Origin: Verrucomicrobiaceae bacterium
GTDB lineage: Bacteria; Verrucomicrobiota; Verrucomicrobiia; Verrucomicrobiales; Verrucomicrobiaceae
NCBI GenBank assembly: GCA_947466075.1
Contig: CANIBP010000003.1
Coordinates: 1-64,000, forward strand
Length of the DNA: 64,000 nucleotides
Direction of reading: 5' to 3'
Shown in pieces: positions 27,571 to 37,700 of the stretch. A model generated the notes under the pieces. The model was not told the DNA's origin. It did no database searches and saw only the letters and a program-made list of their open reading frames with translations. A program made the translations under genes and the position numbers. The number at the start of each line of letters is the position of its first letter. The first letter of the stretch is position 1.

Positions 27571-28371
27571 ATGCCTGACTGGCTCGCGATCATCCTCCTC
27601 GGCATCATTGAAGGTGTCACTGAATTCCTGCCTATCTCCTCCACGGGGCATCTGCTCATCCCGCAAAACCTTGGCCTGCTCCCGGCGAAAAGCGATCTGT
27701 TCAATGTGGTGATCCAAAGCGGCGCCGTGCTGGCCGTGCTGGCAGTTTTCACGCAGCGGTTGAAGCATCTGGCCACCACTCTGGGCGATCCTGCTACGCG
27801 TGATTATCTCGCCAAACTATTCGTTTCCTTCTTCATTACCGCTGTCGGTGGCCTGCTGATCAAAAAGCTCGGCATCAAGCTGCCGGAAACAATTCCGCCG
27901 GTCGCGTGGGCCACTTTGATCGGTGGCTTCGTGATTTTGCTGCTGGAATTCTTGCACAAAGGTAAATCCGGCACGGCTAACATCACCTGGACCGTCGTGA
28001 TCGCCGTGGCGCTGGCGCAGTTGCTCGCGGCGGTGTTTCCTGGCACCTCGCGTTCAGGCGCGAGCATCTTAATGGCGCTGGCCTTCGGCGTCGCACGTCC
28101 TGCTGCCACGGAGTTTTCTTTTTTGCTGGGCATTCCCACCTTGATGGCCGCTGGCGCTTTCAAAATCCTCTCCGCCATTAAAGATGGCGAGGTGGGAAAC
28201 GAAGACTGGGCGATGGTGGTGCTGGGTACATTGGTTTCCGCCATTTCAGCTTTCATCGTGGTGAAGTGGCTCATTCGTTTTGTGCAGGGGCACACGTTCA
28301 ACGGCTTCGCGTGGTATCGCATCGCACTCGGTGCGGCGCTGCTTATGTGGGTTTACCAAGGAGGCCATTGA
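27571..28371 (+). CDS. uppP: Undecaprenyl-diphosphatase
   Basis: The ATG at 27571 gives 266 residues starting MPDWLAIILLGIIEGVTEFL. The two active-site motifs of the BacA/UppP family are EFLPISSTGHL and PGTSRSGA. About eight membrane segments are visible. The enzyme recycles undecaprenyl pyrophosphate for cell-wall and surface-glycan synthesis, and high dosage gives bacitracin resistance in other bacteria. Upstream in-frame codons do not look like UppP. The DUF2062 gene follows 2 bases after the stop. Confidence 0.96.
   Translation: MPDWLAIILLGIIEGVTEFLPISSTGHLLIPQNLGLLPAKSDLFNVVIQSGAVLAVLAVFTQRLKHLATTLGDPATRDYLAKLFVSFFITAVGGLLIKKLGIKLPETIPPVAWATLIGGFVILLLEFLHKGKSGTANITWTVVIAVALAQLLAAVFPGTSRSGASILMALAFGVARPAATEFSFLLGIPTLMAAGAFKILSAIKDGEVGNEDWAMVVLGTLVSAISAFIVVKWLIRFVQGHTFNGFAWYRIALGAALLMWVYQGGH
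28358..28364 (+). promoter_or_regulatory. Strong Shine-Dalgarno AAGGAGG inside the uppP end
   Basis: AAGGAGG lies 9 bases before the ATG at 28374 and within the last codons of uppP. It decides the start of the DUF2062 gene, because longer in-frame versions would lie inside uppP. Confidence 0.7.
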
Positions 28372-28373
28372 TC

Positions 28374-28943
28374 ATGCTCACGATGGCTCGCGGCTGGTTT
28401 CGCCGCTCAGTGTTCAAAACCATCCGCTTCCTCAAGCATCCACGCAAACTGCGGCGCAGCCCCGGCATGCGCTGGTTCGCACGCCACTTCCTCGACAAGC
28501 GCGTGTGGAAGCCCACGCAGCACACGCTCTCCGGCGGCATGGCCGTTGGCATGTTCATCACGCTGCAGCTCCTGCCCATCCAGACTCCTGCGGCCATCAT
28601 CTTGTCCGCCATTTTCCGCGTGAACATCCCCATCGCCATCGCCCTCTGCTGGGTGAGCAATCCCGTCACCGTGCCGTTCATGGCCTGGCTGGAATACGCC
28701 ATCGGCAAATGGTTCCTAGCCCTCTACACCACGGTGCCGGCCACACCTTTCCCCACGCATCTGCCGGACTCGATCGTCGAAGCATGGGTCGTGCTTAAGG
28801 AGCATGCGCCTGTCATGCTCGTCGGCGGCATCCTCCTGGGGGCTCTCGTCTCACTCGTCAGTTACATCGCTACCTGGAGCACTTGGGAAGTCACTTCGCG
28901 CATAGACATGGCAAAAAAGCTGCGTGAGGCGAAGACAGTCTGA
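28374..28943 (+). CDS. DUF2062 membrane protein
   Basis: The ATG at 28374, behind a strong Shine-Dalgarno, gives 189 residues. The basic N-terminus is followed by TLSGGMAVGMFITLQLLPIQ and WVSNPVTVPFMAWLEYAIGK, the core DUF2062 pattern with its SNPVT motif, then a further TM near LVGGILLGALVSLVSYIA. Molecular role unknown. It starts 2 bases after uppP, so the two are co-transcribed. Confidence 0.9.
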   Translation: MLTMARGWFRRSVFKTIRFLKHPRKLRRSPGMRWFARHFLDKRVWKPTQHTLSGGMAVGMFITLQLLPIQTPAAIILSAIFRVNIPIAIALCWVSNPVTVPFMAWLEYAIGKWFLALYTTVPATPFPTHLPDSIVEAWVVLKEHAPVMLVGGILLGALVSLVSYIATWSTWEVTSRIDMAKKLREAKTV

Positions 28944-29023
28944 GCGCGGGCTTTTTGCACAGGAGGAGGAAAAACCTTGTTCCTGCGCGCGCTTTGCGTT
29001 CTCATTCGACCATCACACTGAAA

Positions 29024-29509
29024 ATGACCGAAGCCGAACGCAGGATCATCGCCGCACAGGGCTACGTGGAGCTAGGACTCCATGAAGAGGCCCGTGAGGA
29101 ACTGTCGCCACTGCCGGTGGAGATGCATGGCCGTGTGGATGTCATCGAGATCACGCTGCTCTGCCTCATGGGCGATCTCCGCTGGGCAGAGGCGCTCGCA
29201 TTGGCCACTCGACTCTGCCAGCAGGAACCGATGGAGCCGGGCGGCTTCATCCACGCCGCCTTCTGCCTGCATGAACTCGGCCAGACCGTCGAAGCGGTCG
29301 ATGTTCTCTCGCGCGGACCCGCCACACTGCGCACCAAGCCCGTTTATTACTACAACATGGGCTGCTACCACGCCCGCCTCGGTCATTTCGACAAATCGCT
29401 CACCTATCTGGAGCGTGCGTTTGAAATGGATGGCTCGTTGCGACTGCACGCGAAGAAGGATCACGATCTCGACTGCCTACGCGCACAACTGGAGTCCCAT
29501 CACGCATGA
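29024..29509 (+). CDS. TPR-type protein
   Basis: The ATG at 29024 gives 161 residues made of helix pairs with tetratricopeptide spacing. Examples are AAQGYVELGLHEEAREELS, HAAFCLHELGQTVEAVDVLS and YNMGCYHARLGHFDKSLTYL. No signal peptide, so it is a cytoplasmic scaffold. Its stop overlaps the start of the beta-lactamase-like gene by 4 bases. Partner unknown. Confidence 0.85.
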   Translation: MTEAERRIIAAQGYVELGLHEEAREELSPLPVEMHGRVDVIEITLLCLMGDLRWAEALALATRLCQQEPMEPGGFIHAAFCLHELGQTVEAVDVLSRGPATLRTKPVYYYNMGCYHARLGHFDKSLTYLERAFEMDGSLRLHAKKDHDLDCLRAQLESHHA

Positions 29510-30678
29510 ACACGCCAGCCTGCGCCGCAAATCTCCAAGCCGTCGCCACATGGTTCGAGGGCAGTTTCAGCACCCGCTGGGAAATGGGTGCTTCCGTTTC
29601 CATCTGGCAGCATGGGCGTGAAGTGCTGAACCTCTCCCACGGCCACTGCGACCGAGCTCGCACACGCGTGTGGGATCAAAACACGCTCGTGCCCGTTTGG
29701 TCCGCCACCAAAGGCCCTGCCGCTGTGTGCTGCATGCTCGCGCTCGCAGAAGCGGGTATCCCACTCGACTGCCCGGTATCAGAAGTCTGGCCCGAGTTCG
29801 TCGGCGGAGGTAAATCCAATGTCGCTTTCATCCACCTGCTCACGCACACCGCTGGCTTATGCGCGCTGGATGCGCCCACGCCCATCTACAATTACGATGC
29901 CGTCGTCGAAGCCCTCGAACGCCAGCACCCACTGTGGGAACCAGGAACGCGCCAAGGCTACCACGCTCGCACCTTCGGCTTCCTGATGGATGAAATCGTG
30001 CGCCGTCTCGCCGAAACCGAATCACTCGGTGAATACTTCCGCGAAGTCTTCGGCAGCCCAATGGCGCTCGACTTCTGGATCGGCCTGCCCAGCGCGCAAT
30101 GGGACCGCGTCTCGCCGATCTATCCCGGCAAGATCAGCATCGCCAACAGTGACCAGGCCTTCATCAAGGCCTTCAACAGCGCTGGCACGCTCACGCAGCG
30201 CACGTTCACCTCGCCCTTTGGTTTGAACGCCGTCAGCGACTTCAATCAAAGCTCCACCTGGGAGCCCGGCTACGCCAGCATGGGCGGCGTCGGCAGCGCG
30301 CATGGCCTCGCGAAATTTTACTCGATGCTCGCGCAAGGTGGCCGCTGGAACGGCTCTCAGCTCGTGCCTGAGTCCGTCGTGCGACACTTCGAGCAGACGC
30401 TCACGCAGGAACACGATTCCGCGCTCCTCACACCCATCGCCTTCTCCACCGGCATGATGCAGGACCCCTTGAACACCGATCCCGAATCCGACGGCGGTAA
30501 ACTGCGTCGTCATTTTGGCCCCAGCAGGCTCGCTTTCGGCCATCCCGGAGCCGGCGGCAGCCTCGCCTTTGCTGATCCTGAAAACGGCATCTCGTTTGCC
30601 TACGTCATGAACCAGATGGAAATCGGTGCCTTGCCGGGGGAACGGGCCGTGGGTCTGGTGGAGCGCTTGTACGCATAA
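29506..30678 (+). CDS. Beta-lactamase-fold serine hydrolase (class C/EstB-like)
   Basis: This 390-residue protein has the SxxK motif SATK with Ser66 and Lys69. Family landmarks follow: HLLTHTAGL, a tyrosine-region motif PGTRQGYHARTFG, a plug segment YASMGGVGSAHGLAKFYSML, and the late box GHPGAGG replacing KTG. There is no signal peptide, which suggests a cytoplasmic esterase-like enzyme and not a periplasmic beta-lactamase. It is translationally coupled to the TPR gene by an ATGA overlap. Confidence 0.9.
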   Translation: MNTPACAANLQAVATWFEGSFSTRWEMGASVSIWQHGREVLNLSHGHCDRARTRVWDQNTLVPVWSATKGPAAVCCMLALAEAGIPLDCPVSEVWPEFVGGGKSNVAFIHLLTHTAGLCALDAPTPIYNYDAVVEALERQHPLWEPGTRQGYHARTFGFLMDEIVRRLAETESLGEYFREVFGSPMALDFWIGLPSAQWDRVSPIYPGKISIANSDQAFIKAFNSAGTLTQRTFTSPFGLNAVSDFNQSSTWEPGYASMGGVGSAHGLAKFYSMLAQGGRWNGSQLVPESVVRHFEQTLTQEHDSALLTPIAFSTGMMQDPLNTDPESDGGKLRRHFGPSRLAFGHPGAGGSLAFADPENGISFAYVMNQMEIGALPGERAVGLVERLYA

Positions 30679-30687
30679 AAACGCACC

Positions 30688-31866
30688 TCACTTGGCGGCG
30701 TCGATCTCGTGCTTCCCTTCATTGATCGCGATGGCCTTCATGCCGCTGCCGGTGATCTGGTTCGCTTTCACGATCTGATCTTCACCAGCGAGGATGATGC
30801 CGTTCTTGCCGGAACCGTTGATCTCGTTTTGCGCGATGGTGTTGCGCTGCGTGCCAGTGGCGATCTGCACGGCGTTGCCGATCGTTTTCTCGAACACGTT
30901 TTGCACGATCAGATTACCTTCGTTGAGGCCCGGCTGTTTGCACCAGCGCCAGAGGTTGATGCCCGTTCCACATTCGCGGAAATCGTTGCCAGCCACGAGA
31001 CAGTCCGTGGCGTCATTCAACTCCACACCGATGAGACTACGGGCGATGTGATTGTGCGTGGCGAATGATTTCACCGTGAAGTGATCAAAGTCGATCGCTT
31101 CGTCCGACGTGTCGCGAATGGTGCAACCATCGATCTCAGCGCTTTCCACCGAATACAGCGCAATGCCGCGCCCGTGGCAGTTCTGGATGAAGCAGCGCTT
31201 GATGCTCAAATTCTTCACGCGTGGTCCGGTTGGCCCCTTTTCATAGCTGTAAGCACCCGATGCCATCACGCCGCACAACTGCGCATGGCCGCGCACCAGC
31301 GGGTCGCCGTCCACTCGCCCGCCATCGAGCGTGATTTTTTCAATTCGCACATCTTCACTGCTGCCACGAACCTCGATGAGGTTCGGCGCGTCTTCGTGAC
31401 GAATCATCGTTCCTTCGGGAACCGGGAATTTCAGCGGCGCATCGAGTTGAATGGCGTCCTTCTCCACCGCTTTCACGATGGCGAGATGGTAAGGCTTCGG
31501 TTTCTTCGTGAAGGAATCCAGTTCGCCATCGCACTCGAGCTTCAAGCGCATGCCTGACTTGATACCACGCTGCGTTTTCACGCTGATCTTGGTCGCGCCT
31601 GCCTCAGTGACTCCTTTAGCGATCGCATAAGTCACCGGCAGCAGTTTCAGCACCGTTTCCTCAGCATCTAAGCCGATGATTCGCAATTTCTTCGCATCCT
31701 TGATCATCAAGCCGTGCTCGATGAGATGAACGCCGGGTGGAATCACCACTTCGCCGCCGCCCGCCTTGATCGCTTCATCAATGTAGCGCTGAATCTCCTC
31801 CTCCGTAAGTGCGCGGGCAGATTGCAGAGCACTTAGCAGCAGGGTGAGTAATAAAAGCCGTTTCAT
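30688..31866 (-). CDS. Secreted right-handed parallel beta-helix protein
   Basis: The ATG at 31866 gives 392 residues with a signal peptide (KRLLLLTLLLSALQSARA). After VVIPPGVHLIEHGLMI come regular 20-25-residue turns such as NLSIKRCFIQNCHGRGIALY, SAEIDGCTIRDTSDEAI and IAQNEINGSGKNGIIL. This pattern is characteristic of pectate-lyase-like beta-helices that bind or cut polysaccharide. Catalytic residues cannot be assigned. It is next to a sulfatase on the opposite strand, which is consistent with glycan use. Confidence 0.85.
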   Translation of the reverse strand: MKRLLLLTLLLSALQSARALTEEEIQRYIDEAIKAGGGEVVIPPGVHLIEHGLMIKDAKKLRIIGLDAEETVLKLLPVTYAIAKGVTEAGATKISVKTQRGIKSGMRLKLECDGELDSFTKKPKPYHLAIVKAVEKDAIQLDAPLKFPVPEGTMIRHEDAPNLIEVRGSSEDVRIEKITLDGGRVDGDPLVRGHAQLCGVMASGAYSYEKGPTGPRVKNLSIKRCFIQNCHGRGIALYSVESAEIDGCTIRDTSDEAIDFDHFTVKSFATHNHIARSLIGVELNDATDCLVAGNDFRECGTGINLWRWCKQPGLNEGNLIVQNVFEKTIGNAVQIATGTQRNTIAQNEINGSGKNGIILAGEDQIVKANQITGSGMKAIAINEGKHEIDAAK

Positions 31867-31929
31867 CGGATGGGAGTTGTGATTCAATCGCTGTGAAAAA
31901 CGCTTTTTTCGTCTTCTTTCGTTCTTCCA

Positions 31930-32085
31930 ATGAAGTTTCTCTCCCGCCCCGGCTTTTACGTCATTGCGCTGCTCATCGCCGCGATGCTGCTGCTGACGCT
32001 TTGGCTGAACTGGAAGCTCGACACGCTACCAAAACGCCAGTCCAAACAAGAAACGCCGCCTTCAGCCGTTCCCATTCCACCATGA
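31930..32085 (+). CDS. Small single-pass membrane protein (51 residues)
   Basis: The ATG at 31930 opens a 51-codon frame ending TGA at 32083-32085. The product starts MKFLSRPG and has one strong hydrophobic segment (FYVIALLIAAMLLLTLWLNW), then a Lys/Gln/Pro tail. Its stop overlaps the sulfatase ATG (ATGA), a common coupling arrangement in this genome. No family recognised. The clean membrane segment and the overlap are the only evidence. Confidence 0.5.
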   Translation: MKFLSRPGFYVIALLIAAMLLLTLWLNWKLDTLPKRQSKQETPPSAVPIPP

Positions 32086-33596
32086 AGCTCCTGACCTGCC
32101 TGCTGTTCTTTTTCAGCGCATTCGCGGCCCAGGCCCGCCAGCCGAACATCATCTTCATCCTCGCTGACGACCTGGGGCCCGGCGATCTCGGCTGCTACGG
32201 CCAGAAGTACATCAAGACGCCGAATCTGGATCGCATGGCGGCGGAGGGCATGCGTTTGACGCAGCATTATTCTGGGAACGCCGTTTGCGCGCCATCGCGC
32301 TGTGTGCTGATGACGGGCCTGCATCCGGGTCATGCCTTTATTCGCGACAACCGTGAGGCTGCCAATGCCAAAGGTTTATCCCACGTTGGCAAACCGGAGC
32401 ATGAAGGGCAGTTTCCGATTCCTGATGCCACGCTCACCCTTGCGGAAGTCTTCAAAAGCATGGGCTACACCACGGGCGGCTTCGGCAAGTGGGGCCTCGG
32501 TGGGCCGGGCTCCACGGGGGAGCCGCTGAAGCAGGGGTTTGACCGCTGGTTCGGCTACAACTGCCAGGGCGTCGCGCACAACTTCTATCCCACCTACCTC
32601 TGGGACAACGACAAGACCATCGACCTCAAGAACCCGCCGTTTCCTGCCGCCGACAAACTCAAGCCCGACGAAGATCCGACGAAGCCCGAGAGCTACAAGC
32701 GCTTCCAAGGCACCGAATACTCCGCTGATCTCATCGCCGAGCAGGCGCTCAAGTTTGCCCGCGACAACAAAAACAAGCCCTTCTTCCTCTACTGGCCCAC
32801 CACCGTGCCGCACGTCGCACTTCAGGTGCCGGATGACACATTGCAGGAATACCTCGGCAAGTTCGACGACCCGCCCTATCCCGGTGGCAACGGCTACCTC
32901 CCGCATTTCAAACCCAAGGCCGCGTATGCCGCCATGATCACGCGCATGGACCGCGAGATCGGCAAAATGATGTCACTTATCGCTGAACTCGGCCTCGATG
33001 ATGACACTATCTTCATCTTCTCCAGCGACAACGGTCCTGTCAGCGGCACGCATCAAGGTCTCGCTGGCACCGACTGCGCCTTCTTCAACTCCAGCGAAGG
33101 CCGCCGCGATGGCAAAGGCACGCTCTATGATGGCGGTTTCCGCGAACCGGGCATCGTGCGGTGGAAAAGCAAAATCAAACCTGCTTCTACCAGCGACCGC
33201 GTCACTGGATTCGAGGATTGGATGCCGACGCTGCTCGAACTCGTCGACACAAAGGACAAAACTCCGAAAACCGATGGCATCAGCTTCGCGCCGACACTCC
33301 TCGGTGAGAAACAGCCCGAGCGTGAATTCCTCTACCGCGAGTTCCCTAGCTACGGTGGCCAGCAAATGCTGCGCATGGGCGACTGGAAACTCGTGCGCCG
33401 CAATTTCGTCGCCAAAGGCAAAGCGAAAACCAAAACTGCCGCCGTCACCGAAGAACTCTTCAACATCGCCACCGATCCCGCTGAAACGAAGGATGTTGCC
33501 GCCCAACATCCCGAACTCATCGCGAAGATGAAAACGATCATGGCCGCGCAGCACACACACAGCACCGACTTTCCGATGACGGCGCTGGACGAGTAG
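32082..33596 (+). CDS. Secreted sulfatase (arylsulfatase A type)
   Basis: The ATG at 32082 gives 504 residues with a signal peptide (LLTCLLFFFSAFAAQA). The type I sulfatase signature is complete: metal ligands Asp29-Asp30 in NIIFILADDLG, and the formylglycine site C69-APSR followed by CVLMTGLHPGH. Further on come WGLGGPGSTG, IFIFSSDNGP and GGFREPGIVRWK. It hydrolyses sulfate esters, probably on sulfated polysaccharide. A formylglycine-generating enzyme must be encoded elsewhere. Translation is probably coupled to the 51-residue ORF. Confidence 0.95.
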   Translation: MKLLTCLLFFFSAFAAQARQPNIIFILADDLGPGDLGCYGQKYIKTPNLDRMAAEGMRLTQHYSGNAVCAPSRCVLMTGLHPGHAFIRDNREAANAKGLSHVGKPEHEGQFPIPDATLTLAEVFKSMGYTTGGFGKWGLGGPGSTGEPLKQGFDRWFGYNCQGVAHNFYPTYLWDNDKTIDLKNPPFPAADKLKPDEDPTKPESYKRFQGTEYSADLIAEQALKFARDNKNKPFFLYWPTTVPHVALQVPDDTLQEYLGKFDDPPYPGGNGYLPHFKPKAAYAAMITRMDREIGKMMSLIAELGLDDDTIFIFSSDNGPVSGTHQGLAGTDCAFFNSSEGRRDGKGTLYDGGFREPGIVRWKSKIKPASTSDRVTGFEDWMPTLLELVDTKDKTPKTDGISFAPTLLGEKQPEREFLYREFPSYGGQQMLRMGDWKLVRRNFVAKGKAKTKTAAVTEELFNIATDPAETKDVAAQHPELIAKMKTIMAAQHTHSTDFPMTALDE

Positions 33597-33658
33597 GAGC
33601 ACGATTATGAAGAAACAACTCGCACACGTCTTGCCAATGATTGCTAAATTTACGACCC

Positions 33659-34492
33659 TCACTGCTTCATAGCCTCCGCCACGAACGGCGCGAACTCGCG
33701 AAAGCTCCAGGCGCTTTTGCTGAGACCCCAAGCAGTGTCTTGTGGGTGATGGGGATCAATTTCGGCGGTGATGAAATCTTCTTGATGGCGACGACTTTGA
33801 ACCAAGAGCTCACCTTGCGGGTCCATGACATAGCTGTCGCCATAGCCTATGCCGGTGTTCTTGATGATGCCGGATTTAGCAGGATCGAGGACGACGTTGT
33901 TGCCGCGAACGAAATAGACATTGTTTTCACAAGCGCGGGCGGCGTGGTCGGCGCGAACTTTCATGAAGTGAGCGATGAGGCCTTTGTCGCTGATGTAGTT
34001 GAAGTGCGGGGCGAAAATGACGCGTGCGCCTTTGAGCGCGAGGATGCGCGCCGGCTCAATGTAGCCGCCGTCGGCACAGATGAGGACGCCGAACTTGAGA
34101 CCGTCGATCTCCCAGACGGGAAAGTCGCGGCCCTGTTGATGAAACTTCATATAGGCGGAGCATTTGCTGTATAGACCCAGCTTCTGGCCGTGGTGGGCGA
34201 CGACGACGGTATTGTAGAGTTCCGAGCTGCGCAGCTCGTTAAAACCCGCGATCGCGACGGCGGCATGGCGAACCGTGACGTCGAGAATGCGTTTCATTTG
34301 AGGTGAATCGGCTGCGAAGGCGCCTTGGCGAGCCATTGCCTCGGTATCGGGATAGCCAGTGAAGAAGCACTCAGGAAAAGAGACAATCTTCGCACCCTCT
34401 GCATCGGCACGTTTGAGGCCCTCTTCAAAACGGGACAAGTTATGGTCGAAATCTCCGACCCAAGGCTCGAACTGGCAGTGCGCGATTTTCAT
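33659..34492 (-). CDS. Carbon-nitrogen hydrolase (nitrilase superfamily)
   Basis: This 277-residue cytoplasmic enzyme has a complete Glu-Lys-Cys triad: Glu41 in SFPECFFTGYPD, Lys110 in GLYSKCSAYMK, and Cys139 in GVLICADGGYIEP. It cleaves a non-peptide C-N bond (amidase, carbamoylase or similar); the exact substrate cannot be inferred. It has its own upstream region of about 300 bases and no operon partner on the same strand. Confidence 0.92.
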   Translation of the reverse strand: MKIAHCQFEPWVGDFDHNLSRFEEGLKRADAEGAKIVSFPECFFTGYPDTEAMARQGAFAADSPQMKRILDVTVRHAAVAIAGFNELRSSELYNTVVVAHHGQKLGLYSKCSAYMKFHQQGRDFPVWEIDGLKFGVLICADGGYIEPARILALKGARVIFAPHFNYISDKGLIAHFMKVRADHAARACENNVYFVRGNNVVLDPAKSGIIKNTGIGYGDSYVMDPQGELLVQSRRHQEDFITAEIDPHHPQDTAWGLSKSAWSFREFAPFVAEAMKQ

Positions 34493-34796
34493 GCGGCGTT
34501 AACGGCACGTAAATGCGCGATTTGACAGGTCGACATAAACTTATGCCTGTCGATTCTTGGACGGATTGGTAGCAACAGCGCCAAATTTAGATCGAGGAGA
34601 CATGGTGTGGCTTTATGCCTCGGCATTGAATAGGCCGGCCGAGAGCAGAGCTGTCTTGACCCTCAGGCTTAAATTCCGTATTTTCCTATCATGATTTTAA
34701 TCACCTTCCTGCTGAAGGACAAAAGAGCACTGAAGCGTCTTAAAACAGACGGCATCATGATGATTCCTTTCAAATTTTGAACCTGTCCTCCAGCCT
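34493..34796. other. Divergent intergenic region with palindromic sites
   Basis: This is the longest non-coding stretch in the window. It separates the carbon-nitrogen hydrolase (-) from the four-gene operon (+). It holds an interrupted palindrome at 34524-34553 (GACAGG...CCTGTC with inner CATAA-AC-TTATG) and a small hairpin at 34736-34751 (CGTCT/AGACG). A 29-codon ORF at 34691-34780 is too short to support. Promoters for both directions must lie here. Confidence 0.5.
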
Positions 34797-37700
34797 ATGA
34801 AAACAGAATTACCGGTCATCCTCGAAACCAAGCTGGCGGATTTTCGCAAACGCGTCTGGATCGTGAAGCTGACGGAAGGGCTGCTGGCGGCGGCTTTTGG
34901 GATTGCGCTGTCTTATGTGCTCGTGTTTGCGCTGGATCGAGTGATGGAAACGCCAGTTTGGCTGCGGGCGTCGTTGCTGATCGCTGGCGCGGCGGTTTTA
35001 GGGCTGGGGCTGCCGCTGAAGTGGCATCGCTGGGTATGGCGGCAGCGGAGTCTTGAGGATGCGGCGCGGTTGTTGAAGAGCACATTCCCGCGCTTGGGTG
35101 ATCAATTGCTCGGCATCGTGGAACTGGCGCATGTGGAAGCGGGCTCGGCAGGGCGCAGCGAGCGGCTGGTGCAAGCAGCGATGGATCAGGCCGCGGAAGC
35201 GGTGAAGGACAAGGATTTCTCGCATGCGGTGCCGGAGGCGAAGCATTTTCAATGGGGCTGGGCCGCAGGTGTGACGGCGATGCTGGCTGTGACTGCGTTG
35301 ACGTTGGTGCCGGACGCGGCTTGGAATGCCATGGTACGCTGGGTGACGCCGTGGCGCGATGTGGAGCGTTTCACGTTCGCGAAGATCGAGAAGCTGCCTA
35401 ATCGGCTCGTTGTGCCGTATGCGGAGCCGTTTGATTTGAAGGTGCAGCTCGACAAGGACACGCGCTGGTCGCCAGCGCGGGCGAAAGCACAGATCAGTGA
35501 TCAGCCGGCGATTGTGAGTCAGTTGCAGGCAGGCGCTTACCCGCTGGCCTTTCCGCCGCAGAAGGAAGACGCCGCCCTTTCACTGTCGCTGGGCGATGTG
35601 CGCAAGACATTAAACGTTTTGCCACGCACGCGGCCTGAATTGGCGGCCTTATCGGTGCGCACGCGACTGCCGGAGTATTTGAAATACAAGACGGAGCCTG
35701 TGATCGAGGTGCGCGGCGGTTCGGTGAGTGTGTTGAAGGGGGCGAAAGCGTCTTTGGAGGCGACAGCATCACGAGAACTGGCTTCAGCGGAAGTCGATGG
35801 TGAGACGGAGAAGGTTTCTGGCGCGAAGGTAACGACTCCTTTTCATGAAGTGGCTGCCGATGCGGAAAAGCATGTGATGTGGAAGGATCGCGATGGTTTG
35901 ACGCCGCGTGAGCCGCTGCTTTTGAAGATCAACGCGATAGAAGATGAATCACCTCGACTGGCGGCACGGCGCGAGACGCAGGAGCAGGTGGTGCTGGATT
36001 CGGAAGTGGTCGTTTTTGACGTGAATGTGCAGGATGACTTCGGCATTCAGCGCACGGGCCTGGAATGGCGCAGCGTGAACGATGACAAGACGAAAGGTGA
36101 CAAAATCGCCGCTGCTGGAGCTCCGGAGAAGAAAGAGCTGTCTAACAAGGCGACGTTTTGTGCCTCGCGTGATGGGGTGGAGCCGCAGACGCTCGAGATT
36201 CGTGCTTGGGCGGAGGATTACCTGCCAAACCGGAAGCGGGCGTATTCAGCGGCATTCGTGCTGCATGTTCTGAATAAGACCGATCACGCACTGTGGCTGA
36301 CGGAGCAGTTCGGCAAGTGGCTGGAAGCGGCACGCGAGAGCTATGAGCGTGAGCAGCAATTGCATGCGACGAACAAGGAGTTGCGGGCGATGAGCCCGGC
36401 GGAACTGGATCGCCCCGAGAACCGCCGCAAGATCGCGCAGCAGGCGAGTGCGGAGAATGCGAACGCGGCGCGACTGGGCAATTTGAATCAAAGCGGACGC
36501 AGTCTGGTGGAGCAGGCGACGCGGAATGATGAATTCGATGCGAAGCGACTCGAATCGTGGGCGACGATGCTCAAGTCGTTGCAGGACATCGCGGCGAAGC
36601 GAATGCCAAGTGTGGCGGATTTGTTGAAGGAGAGCTCGGGAGCGAATGCTGGGAAGCCAAATCAGAGCACGGCGAGCAACTCGCCCTCCAATCCATCGCA
36701 GCAGAGTTCTAAAGAGGCGAAGCCGGGTGAAGGAAAACCTTCTCAGAGCAAGCCGAGTGCGCCGCAGATTGCGAACGGGCCGGATTTGCCGAAGGGATCG
36801 CAAGGCGGCAAGCCTTCCACGGAGGAGCAGAAGAAGGAGAACATGCCGAGCATCGCGGACAAGGAAGGTTCGATGAGCAAGGCGGAGCAGAAGCCGGCTG
36901 ATCCGAATGCCAAGCCGTCACCACCGAAGCCGAGCACGATGAAACTACCGACGACGCAGATGGCGGCGGCTCCGAGCAAGAAGAAGGATGGTGAAGAAGA
37001 GAAACCGCAGGAGGCGCAATCGCCTGCGCAGAAGAAGATGGATGACGCGATTGATGAGCAGAAGCTGCTGCTGGCCGAGTTTGCGCGGGTGTCGGATGAG
37101 TTAAGCGCGATCTTGGCAAGCCTGGAGGCCAGCACGTTTGTGAAGCGCTTCAAGGCGGCGTCACGGCAGCAATTGGTGGCGGCGAAGGATTTGAACACGA
37201 AGACGCTGAGCGCGTTTGGCCTGGAAAGAAAGCCGGTGAAGGACGCAGCGACGATTGCCGAGAACGAAAAGAAGCAGAGCGAGACGGTGCGCTTGATTCA
37301 GAGCGACTTGGAGGCCTACTTTGCCCGCAAGCCTGAGATGCATTTCAAAAACATTATCGGGCAGATGAAGGAGACGCAGGTGATCAAGGCGCTTTCAACG
37401 CTGGGTGATCAGGCGGCGGTAAATTTGAGCGGCAACAGCATGTCGGGCGCGGAATTTTGGGCGGACACGCTGGATCGCTGGGCGGATGAGATGGTGGCCG
37501 CGAGCGAATGCAAATCGTGCAGCAGTTGCAGCGCAGACAGTTTGCCGCCGGAGATTGTGCTCAAGGTGATGAAGTCGCTGCGGGATGAGATGAAGCTACG
37601 CGATGAAACACGTGAGCTAGAAAGTGCGAAGGCGGCGCTGAAAGATGGAGAGCATGCCAAGAAGTCGGCGAACCTGGCCTCGAAGCAGTTTGGCATTCAG

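Noticed and set aside
29506..30678. True beta-lactamase conferring antibiotic resistance
   Set aside because: No signal peptide and a GHPGAGG box in place of KTG point to an esterase-like member of the fold.
31893..32081. N-terminal extension of the sulfatase
   Set aside because: The signal peptide begins exactly at 32082. The upstream in-frame part is Arg/Ala-rich antiphase sequence of the small membrane ORF.
33607..33672. 21-codon ORF after the sulfatase
   Set aside because: Too short, no Shine-Dalgarno or family support, and it runs into the convergent gene.
34691..34780. 29-codon ORF upstream of the DUF4175-like gene
   Set aside because: Plausible as a leader peptide but with no supporting motif, so not annotated as a gene.
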